Source: Rhizobacter sp. (GTDB lineage Bacteria; Pseudomonadota; Gammaproteobacteria; Burkholderiales; Burkholderiaceae_C). From it: a stretch of 20,587 nt of DNA. Below the pieces are notes generated by a model. The model saw nothing but the letters and a program-made list of their open reading frames with translations. It ran no database searches and was not told the origin of the DNA. The stretch is from NCBI GenBank assembly GCA_025359585.1, contig JANYFX010000498.1, positions 1 through 20,587 of the forward strand, given 5' to 3'. A program made the position numbers and the translations under genes. Positions 15,517 to 20,587 of the stretch are shown here, piece by piece. Each line of letters opens with the position of its first letter. The stretch's first letter is position 1.

Positions 15517-16437
15517 TCAAGCGTCGTCGCGAATCTGGCGGCCGGTGAGCTTCAGGAACAGGTCTTCTAGGTTGGCCGGGCGGTGCAGGTAACGCACGCT
15601 GTGATTCTGTGCCAGCGCGGCGAGCAGGGGTTTGGCGTCGTGCAGGTAGAAAAACACGGTTTCACCGCTCGCTTCGACACGCTGAGCCAGCGCAGCATGG
15701 GCCGCAGCGAGTACCGCGGCGCCCTCGCCGTAGACCTCGACCACATCGGTTTCAAGATGTTCGCGGATCAGGCCGCGCGGCGTGCCTTCGGCGATCTTGC
15801 GGCCGTGGTCGAGCACGATCAGGCGGTCGCACAGGCGCTCGGCTTCGTCCATGAAATGCGTGGTCAGCAGGATCGCCTTGCCCTGCTTCAGCAGGTCCTG
15901 CAGGCGCTCCCACATCAGGTGGCGCGCTTGCGGATCGAGGCCAGTGGTGGGCTCGTCGAGCAGCAACAGGTCGGGGTCGTTGATCAGCGCGCGGCCGAGA
16001 CTCAGGCGTCGCTTCATGCCACCGGAGAGTTCACCGGGCTTGGCGGCAGCCTTGGCCTGCAGGTGCGCGAAGGCCAGCAGTTTCGGAATGCGCTCTTCGA
16101 TGGTCGCCTTCGGCAAGCCGAAGTAGCTGCCGTAGACACGCAGGTTCTCGGCGCAGGTGAAGTCGGGGTCGAGGCTGTCGAACTGCGTGACGACGCCGAT
16201 GCGGTTCTTGGCTTCGCGCGCCCGCTGCGGGATCGGCAGGCCGAAGGCTTCGATGCTGCCAGCGTCAGGACCGGTCAGCCCCAGGCACATGCGGATCGTG
16301 GTTGTCTTGCCGGCGCCGTTCGGCCCGATCACGCCCAGGCACTCGCCGGGCTGGATCTCGAGCGACAGGTCGTCGACGACCGTCGCGTCGCCGAACTTCT
16401 TGATCAGATGAGAGACGCGCAACAGCGGTTGAGACAT
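15517..16437 (-). CDS. ABC exporter ATP-binding protein (NodI-like)
   Basis: The 306-residue ATPase has Walker A GPNGAGKTT at residues 38-46, signature LSGGMKRR at 137-144 and Walker B LLLLDEP ending near 163. TTHFMDEAERLCDR holds the switch histidine. A C-terminal extension of about 80 residues is typical of DrrA/NodI-type exporters. The frame is open up to 16617, but ATG 16437 begins the conserved MSQPLLRVSHLIKKFG and avoids running through the rplQ terminator. The permease gene follows almost without a gap. Substrate unknown. Confidence 0.9.
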   Translation of the reverse strand: MSQPLLRVSHLIKKFGDATVVDDLSLEIQPGECLGVIGPNGAGKTTTIRMCLGLTGPDAGSIEAFGLPIPQRAREAKNRIGVVTQFDSLDPDFTCAENLRVYGSYFGLPKATIEERIPKLLAFAHLQAKAAAKPGELSGGMKRRLSLGRALINDPDLLLLDEPTTGLDPQARHLMWERLQDLLKQGKAILLTTHFMDEAERLCDRLIVLDHGRKIAEGTPRGLIREHLETDVVEVYGEGAAVLAAAHAALAQRVEASGETVFFYLHDAKPLLAALAQNHSVRYLHRPANLEDLFLKLTGRQIRDDA

Positions 16438-16499
16438 GGCCGTGGAGTGTGCCAAAGGTGGGTGATACGTGCTGGCGCGGACTCGATCGCCAGAAACGA

Positions 16500-16525
16500 C
16501 AAAGGCCAGCGTGTGCCGGCCTTTG
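16500..16525 (-). terminator. Intrinsic terminator after rplQ
   Basis: CAAAGGCC (16500-16507) pairs with GGCCTTTG (16518-16525). Two further G-C pairs can form inside across one mismatch, leaving a GTGT loop. The minus-strand tail is T-rich (GTCGTTTC). It closes the ribosomal operon 34 bases after the rplQ stop. Confidence 0.7.
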
Positions 16526-16558
16526 CCTTGTTCGAGACGCGATGCGTCTGCGAGCTGC

Positions 16559-16951
16559 TTACTCTTCGGCCTTGGCTTCGACGGCCACGGGCTCGGGGCG
16601 GTCGACCAGTTCGACAAACGCCATCGGCGCGTTGTCGCCGATGCGGAAGCCCATCTTCAGGATGCGCGTGTAGCCGCCCGGGCGCGCCTTGTAGCGCGGG
16701 CCCAGTTCGTTGAACAGCTTGGTGACGATGTCGCGGTCACGCAGGCGGTTAAAGGCGAGGCGGCGGTTCGCCAGCGTGGCTTCCTTGGCGAGCGTGATGA
16801 GCGGCTCGACGACGCGACGCAATTCCTTGGCCTTGGGGACCGTGGTCTTGATCGCTTCGTGTTGCAGCAGCGAATTGCACATGTTGCGCAGCATCGCCTG
16901 GCGGTGCTCGCTGGTGCGGTTGAGTTTACGGAGGCCGTGACGGTGACGCAT
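16559..16951 (-). CDS. rplQ: 50S ribosomal protein L17
   Basis: The 130-residue protein begins MRHRHGLRKLNRTSEHR, the bL17 signature, and runs through the conserved LFNELGPRYKARPGGYTRI segment. The C-terminal tail VEAKAEE is acidic, as in other Burkholderiales. AAAGGAAA upstream is a good ribosome binding site. It is the last gene of the alpha operon and is followed by a terminator. Confidence 0.98.
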   Translation of the reverse strand: MRHRHGLRKLNRTSEHRQAMLRNMCNSLLQHEAIKTTVPKAKELRRVVEPLITLAKEATLANRRLAFNRLRDRDIVTKLFNELGPRYKARPGGYTRILKMGFRIGDNAPMAFVELVDRPEPVAVEAKAEE

Positions 16952-17021
16952 GGTGCGGTTTCCTTTTGACTAACTTATTGAGCTCCGGCCGTATCAGGTA
17001 CCGGTGCTTTGCACATGACGC

Positions 17022-17046
17022 GCGTTGATCGCTACGCGATCAACGC
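17022..17046 (-). other. Strong hairpin overlapping the rpoA stop codon
   Basis: A perfect 11-bp inverted repeat (GCGTTGATCGC / GCGATCAACGC) with a 3-nt loop includes the rpoA TGA at 17040-17042. No T-tract follows on the minus strand, so termination is unlikely. An mRNA processing or 3'-end protection element between rpoA and rplQ is the best guess. Confidence 0.6.
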
Positions 17047-18026
17047 TTGTCCAGGCCCTGGGGCGGCCAGTTTTCCAGCCGCGCGCCGAGCGTGAGCCCG
17101 CGCGAAGCCAGAACTTCCTTGATTTCGTTGAGCGACTTGCGACCCAGGTTCGGAGTCTTCAGCAGCTCGGTCTCGGTGCGCTGGATCAGGTCGCCGATGT
17201 AGTAGATGTTCTCGGCCTTCAGGCAGTTGGCCGAACGCACCGTCAGCTCGAGCTCGTCGACCGGGCGCAGCAGGATCGGGTCGAACTGCGTGTTGCGCTG
17301 TTGCGGCGCATCGAAGGCCGGGATGTCGTTGACATCGAGCTGCGCGAACACGGCGAGTTGCTCGACCAGGATCTTGGCCGAGTTGCGAATCGCTTCTTCG
17401 GGCGTGATCGCGCCGTTGGTCACGATTTCCATCACCAGCTTGTCGAGGTCGGTGCGCTGCTCGACGCGGGCGCTCTCGACCGTGTAGCTCACGCGGGCGA
17501 CCGGCGAGAACGACGCGTCGAGAACGATGCGGCCGATCGACTTGGTCGGCTCGTCGCCGAAGCGGCGCATCGTGCCCGGCACGTAACCACGGCCCTTTTC
17601 GACCTTGATCTGCATGTCGAGCTTGCCGCCGTGCGACAGGTGCGCGATCACGTGCTCGGGGTTGATGATTTCAACGTCGTGCGGGGTCTGGATGTCGCCG
17701 GCCGTGACCGGGCCCTCGCCTTCCTTGCGCAGCACCAGCGTCACTTCATCGCGGTTGTGAAGGCGGAACACCACGCCCTTCAGGTTCAGCATGATGTGGA
17801 CGACGTCTTCCTGCACGCCGTCGATGGCCGAGTACTCGTGCAACACGCCGGCGATCGTCACTTCGGTGGGCGCGTAGCCGACCATCGATGACAGCAACAC
17901 GCGGCGCAGCGCGTTGCCCAGGGTGTGGCCGTAACCGCGCTCGAAAGGTTCGAGGGTGGCCTTGGCACGGTTGCCGCCAAGCGGCTCGACATGGATGGCT
18001 TTGGGTTTCAGCAGATTGGTTTGCAT
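17040..18026 (-). CDS. rpoA: DNA-directed RNA polymerase subunit alpha
   Basis: The 328-residue protein has the usual RpoA length. The N-terminal assembly domain shows LEPFERGYGHTLGNALRRVLLSSM at about residues 25-48. The C-terminal domain, which binds UP elements and activators, includes ELTVRSANCLKAENI and LLKTPNLGRKSLNEIKEVL. AGGA lies about 8 nt before the ATG. It sits between rpsD and rplQ in the standard alpha-operon order. Confidence 0.99.
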   Translation of the reverse strand: MQTNLLKPKAIHVEPLGGNRAKATLEPFERGYGHTLGNALRRVLLSSMVGYAPTEVTIAGVLHEYSAIDGVQEDVVHIMLNLKGVVFRLHNRDEVTLVLRKEGEGPVTAGDIQTPHDVEIINPEHVIAHLSHGGKLDMQIKVEKGRGYVPGTMRRFGDEPTKSIGRIVLDASFSPVARVSYTVESARVEQRTDLDKLVMEIVTNGAITPEEAIRNSAKILVEQLAVFAQLDVNDIPAFDAPQQRNTQFDPILLRPVDELELTVRSANCLKAENIYYIGDLIQRTETELLKTPNLGRKSLNEIKEVLASRGLTLGARLENWPPQGLDKR

Positions 18027-18141
18027 TGAAGTCCTGTTGGTCTCAATACCCTCGGCTCGTTACACCGATAAGGCTGATGGACAGCGCCGGGCGAGGAAAG
18101 CAGCTCCACTGCCGGCATATGGAGCGATAAAAATCCGAGAA

Positions 18142-18165
18142 GGGTGACGGCAACGCCGTCATCCC
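18142..18165 (-). other. Hairpin between rpsD and rpoA, possible attenuator or processing site
   Basis: TGACGGC and GCCGTCA pair around an AAC loop (GTT on the minus strand). The stem extends by GGG/CCC across one bulged base. On the minus strand it is followed after several bases by GATTTTTATC, which could act as a weak termination tail. It lies in the 161-base rpsD-rpoA gap. Confidence 0.5.
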
Positions 18166-18187
18166 GCTATCGTCATGCGCGTCAGCG

Positions 18188-18811
18188 TTACCGCGAGTAG
18201 AGCTCGACGATCAGCGCTTCCTTGATGTCGGCGCCGAACTCGTCGCGGTCAGGCGCCTTTTTGAAGATGCCTTCGAGCTTGGCAGCGTCGACGCTTACCC
18301 AGTTCGGCATGCCCTGGCCTTCGGCCAGCTTCACGGCGTCGATGATGCGCAACTGCTTCTTCGACTTCTCGCGCACCGCGACCACGTCACCGGCCTTGAC
18401 CAGGTACGAGGCGATGTTGACCGATGCACCGTTCACGGTGATCGACTTGTGCGACACCATCTGGCGCGCTTCGGCGCGCGTGGAGCCGAAGCCCATGCGG
18501 TACACCACGTTGTCGAGACGCGATTCCAGCAGCATCAGCAGGTTCGCGCCGGTGTTGCCCTTGCGGCGCTCGGCTTCGGCGAAGTAGCGGCGGAACTGCT
18601 TCTCGAGGATGCCGTACATGCGCTTGACCTTCTGCTTCTCGCGGAGCTGAAGACCGAAGTCGGAGGTGCGGGTGCCGGACGTGCGGCCATGCTGGCCGGG
18701 CTTGCTGTCGAACTTGACCTTGTCCCCGATCGGGCGGCGGGCGCTCTTCAGGAAAAGGTCGGTGCCTTCACGGCGGGAAAGTTTGCCCTTGGGGCCAAGA
18801 TAACGTGCCAC
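18188..18811 (-). CDS. rpsD: 30S ribosomal protein S4
   Basis: The 207-residue protein begins MARYLGPKGKLSRREG and contains the uS4 core (KSARRPIGDKVKFDSKPGQHGR) and the S4 RNA-binding domain (LLESRLDNVVYRMGFGSTRAEARQMVSHKSITVNG). It binds 16S rRNA early in assembly. In E. coli it also represses its own operon. The start codon is GTG (18811), preceded by AAGGA at 7 nt. A terminator-like structure separates it from rpsK. Confidence 0.98.
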   Translation of the reverse strand: MARYLGPKGKLSRREGTDLFLKSARRPIGDKVKFDSKPGQHGRTSGTRTSDFGLQLREKQKVKRMYGILEKQFRRYFAEAERRKGNTGANLLMLLESRLDNVVYRMGFGSTRAEARQMVSHKSITVNGASVNIASYLVKAGDVVAVREKSKKQLRIIDAVKLAEGQGMPNWVSVDAAKLEGIFKKAPDRDEFGADIKEALIVELYSR

Positions 18812-18952
18812 GTTGTGTTCCTTGTGTTCAATCTGACGCAGGCTGCCGGTGTGCGGCGTGGCTTGCGCGAGTCTGGCGAGTGTTGTTTTGTGCGCTCAGA
18901 CGGTGGGCTTCAAGAAGACCGGATCACTGCGAGAGTTCAGCCGGCTTCAACG

Positions 18953-18986
18953 AAAAAGTCGGCGCAGCCCTGAAGGCGGCACCGAC
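18953..18986 (-). terminator. Intrinsic terminator or attenuator between rpsK and rpsD
   Basis: On the minus strand an 8-bp stem (GTCGGTGC / GCGCCGAC, one G-T pair) continues after one mismatch with GCC/GGC around a short TTCAG loop. It is followed at once by five T residues (18957-18953). This is a textbook intrinsic terminator shape, placed 142 bases upstream of the rpsD start. Confidence 0.7.
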
Positions 18987-18992
18987 GCGAGA

Positions 18993-19018
18993 TCACGGCG
19001 ACTGGTGAGTCACCGTGA
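18993..19018 (-). other. Hairpin immediately after the rpsK stop codon
   Basis: On the minus strand TCACGG/CCGTGA and GACT/AGTC pair with one T-G wobble between them, giving an 11-pair stem with a CACC loop. It lies 5 nt after the rpsK stop and 6 nt before the terminator hairpin, so the two structures are in tandem. Confidence 0.6.
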
Positions 19019-19023
19019 ATCGA

Positions 19024-19428
19024 TCAGATACGGCGGCGCTTTTGCGGGCGGCAACCGTTGTGCGGCACCGGCGTCACATCGGAAATCGAGTTGATGCGGA
19101 TGCCCAGCGAGGCGAGTGCACGAACCGACGACTCGCGACCCGGGCCGGGGCCTTTGATCCGCACGTCGAGGTTCTTGATGCCCTGGTCTTGCGCTGCGCG
19201 GCCCGCCACTTCGGCAGCCACCTGGGCCGCGAAAGGCGTGCTCTTGCGCGAGCCCTTGAAACCCTGGCCGCCGCTCGATGCCCACGACAGCGCGCCACCC
19301 TGGCGGTCGGTGATCGTGATGATCGTGTTGTTGAACGACGCGTGCACGTGTGCGACGCCGTCCGCAACGTTCTTGCGGACTTTCTTGCGCACGCGTTGGG
19401 CGGCGGTGTTGACAGGTGCTTTAGCCAT
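19024..19428 (-). CDS. rpsK: 30S ribosomal protein S11
   Basis: The 134-residue protein has the uS11 core: VHASFNNTIITITDRQGGALSW and GPGPGRESSVRAL, ending DVTPVPHNGCRPQKRRRI. It forms part of the 30S platform at the E-site. GAAGG lies before the ATG. Gene order rpsM-rpsK is standard. Confidence 0.99.
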   Translation of the reverse strand: MAKAPVNTAAQRVRKKVRKNVADGVAHVHASFNNTIITITDRQGGALSWASSGGQGFKGSRKSTPFAAQVAAEVAGRAAQDQGIKNLDVRIKGPGPGRESSVRALASLGIRINSISDVTPVPHNGCRPQKRRRI

Positions 19429-19484
19429 GTTGACCTTCTCTCAATCTTGTCTGGATGCCGGGCAGTGAAGTTCGCTTGCGCGAA

Positions 19485-19850
19485 TCACTTCTTGACCAGG
19501 GCGCCCGACTTGCGCGGGCCCTTGCGGGTGCGTGCATTCGTCTTGGTGCGCTGGCCGCGAACCGGCAGGCCGCGGCGGTGACGGAAGCCGCGGTAGCAGC
19601 CCAGGTCCATCAGGCGCTTGATGTTGATCGACATCTCGCGGCGCAGGTCGCCCTCGATGGTGAGCCGGCCGATTTCTTCCCGGATCTTTTCCAGGTCGGT
19701 GTCGGTCAGGTCTTTCACCTTGCGATCAAACGGAACGCCGCTGTTGGTGCAGATCTTCTGCGCCGTGGTGCGGCCCACGCCGTAGATCGAAGTCAGACCG
19801 ATCTCGGTGTGCTTGTGGGGCGGAATGTTGATGCCAGCAATACGTGCCAT
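19485..19850 (-). CDS. rpsM: 30S ribosomal protein S13
   Basis: The 121-residue protein starts MARIAGINIPPHKH and ends with the basic tail TNARTRKGPRKSGALVKK, as in uS13. It contacts the 50S subunit in the head bridge and P-site tRNA. It lies 27 bases after rpmJ. In E. coli the leader of this gene is the S4 repression target; I do not see that pseudoknot clearly here. Confidence 0.99.
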   Translation of the reverse strand: MARIAGINIPPHKHTEIGLTSIYGVGRTTAQKICTNSGVPFDRKVKDLTDTDLEKIREEIGRLTIEGDLRREMSINIKRLMDLGCYRGFRHRRGLPVRGQRTKTNARTRKGPRKSGALVKK

Positions 19851-19877
19851 GTTCGTTTCTCTCTTGACCCGAGGGTC

Positions 19878-19991
19878 TTAACCTTGACGCTGCTTGTGAC
19901 GCGGGTCGGTACAAATGACGCGCACGACGCCCTTGCGGCGGATCACCTTGCAATTGCGGCACATTTTCTTGACCGATGCTGCGACTTTCAT
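19878..19991 (-). CDS. rpmJ: 50S ribosomal protein L36
   Basis: The 37-residue protein has the bL36 zinc-ribbon ligands Cys11, Cys14, Cys27 and His32 (CRNC and CTDPRH), so it is the zinc-binding (C+) form. AGGAG precedes the ATG. The position between infA and rpsM is standard for betaproteobacteria. Confidence 0.98.
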   Translation of the reverse strand: MKVAASVKKMCRNCKVIRRKGVVRVICTDPRHKQRQG

Positions 19992-20031
19992 GCTCTTCTC
20001 CTGGGCCCGACCACGGGCCCTCCAAATTCGT

Positions 20032-20250
20032 TTACTTTGCCCGGAACACGATCCGAGCGCGGCTCAGATCGTAGGGCGTCAATTCGACAGTGACCTTGTC
20101 CCCCGGCAGGATGCGGATGTAGTGCATGCGCATCTTCCCGGAGATGTGACCGAGCACCACGTGCCCGTTCTCCAGCTTCACACGAAACGTGGCGTTGGGC
20201 AGATTCTCGAGAATCTCGCCCTGCATCTGAATGACATCGTCTTTCGCCAT
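20032..20250 (-). CDS. infA: Translation initiation factor IF-1
   Basis: The 72-residue S1/OB-fold protein starts MAKDDVIQMQGEILENLPNA and contains HISGKMRMHYIRILPGDKV and the C-terminal YDLSRARIVFRAK, all IF-1 signatures. It binds the 30S A-site during initiation. The ATG lies 8 bases after the secY stop. Confidence 0.99.
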   Translation of the reverse strand: MAKDDVIQMQGEILENLPNATFRVKLENGHVVLGHISGKMRMHYIRILPGDKVTVELTPYDLSRARIVFRAK

Positions 20251-20258
20251 GGATGTCT

Positions 20259-20587
20259 TCAGGTGGCCTTGAAGTTAGCTTTTTTCAACAATGATTCGTA
20301 CTGCTGGCTCATCACGTAACTCTGCACCTGGGCCCAGAAGTCCATCGTCACGACGACGATGATCAAGAGCGAGGTGCCGCCGAAGTAGAACGGCACGTTG
20401 TACTTCAGCACCAGAAACTCGGGCAGCAGGCAGACGGCGGTGATGTAGATCGCGCCAGCCAGCGTGAGCCGGGAAAGAATGCGGTCGATGTGACGAGCCG
20501 TCTGGTCACCCGGGCGAATGCCTGGAATGAACGCACCGCTCTTCTTCAGGTTGTCGGCGGTCTCGCGGCTGTTGAACACCAGCGCGG
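20259..20587 (-). CDS. secY: Preprotein translocase subunit SecY (C-terminal part, cut by window end)
   Basis: The visible 108 residues are the C-terminus of SecY: LVFNSRETADNLKKSGAFIP, then IRPGDQTARHIDRILSRLT and two hydrophobic segments (about GAIYITAVCLLPEFLVL and FGGTSLLIIVVVTMDFW). The tail is YESLLKKANFKAT. The frame continues beyond the window edge, so the Val at 20579 is internal and not a start. It is the channel subunit of the Sec translocon and the last gene of the spc operon part. Confidence 0.97.
   Translation of the reverse strand, partial: ALVFNSRETADNLKKSGAFIPGIRPGDQTARHIDRILSRLTLAGAIYITAVCLLPEFLVLKYNVPFYFGGTSLLIIVVVTMDFWAQVQSYVMSQQYESLLKKANFKAT

Noticed and set aside
16438..16617. 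60-residue N-terminal extension of the NodI-like ATPase
   Set aside because: It would read through the rplQ terminator and into the rplQ 3' end, and the conserved ATPase start is at 16437.

Overview
The window looks like a chromosomal segment of a high-GC betaproteobacterium, most likely Burkholderiales (Rubrivivax/Leptothrix/Comamonadaceae-like). This rests on the order secY-infA-rpmJ-rpsM-rpsK-rpsD-rpoA-rplQ, the style of the ribosomal proteins, strong GC bias at third codon positions and a CrgA-type LysR regulator. That placement is inference from gene content, not from a search. Every gene is on the minus strand except one four-gene plus-strand block (9072-12587).

Region 1 (1-7724, minus) is a carbohydrate-storage operon. 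Read in transcription order it is a four-carbon acid-sugar kinase of the OtnK/DUF1537 family, glycogen branching enzyme (glgB), a PGM1-type phosphoglucomutase (pgm) and glycogen synthase (glgA), then a membrane-anchored metallophosphoesterase cut by the window start. otnK-glgB are 2 nt apart and pgm-glgA overlap by ATGA, so translational coupling is likely. ADP-glucose pyrophosphorylase (glgC) is not present here. A 353-base gene-free stretch (7725-8077) upstream probably holds the operon's promoter and contains several inverted repeats.

Region 2 (8078-12587) is a catabolic module. A LysR regulator is divergent from a plus-strand operon of StyA-type flavin monooxygenase, a 99-aa EthD-like protein, a StyB-like flavin reductase and an aldehyde dehydrogenase. 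The oxygenase carries residues that, as I recall them, distinguish styrene from indole monooxygenases. A styrene oxide isomerase (styC) is missing, an EthD-like gene sits between oxygenase and reductase, and regulation is LysR-type rather than StySR two-component. This is the most unusual part of the window. The module ends at a strong bidirectional terminator next to an initiator tRNA.

Region 3 (12678-16525, minus) holds tRNA-fMet, dsbD (cytochrome c / periplasmic thiol reduction) and an ABC-2 exporter pair (NodI/NodJ-like ATPase and permease).

Region 4 (16559-20587, minus) is the 3' half of the spc operon plus the alpha operon: secY (partial), infA, rpmJ, rpsM, rpsK, rpsD, rpoA, rplQ. The intergenic DNA here has well-formed hairpins. 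One is a convincing intrinsic terminator between rpsK and rpsD, one overlaps the rpoA stop codon, and one lies between rpsD and rpoA. Together they suggest that the operon is segmented into differently expressed or processed units.
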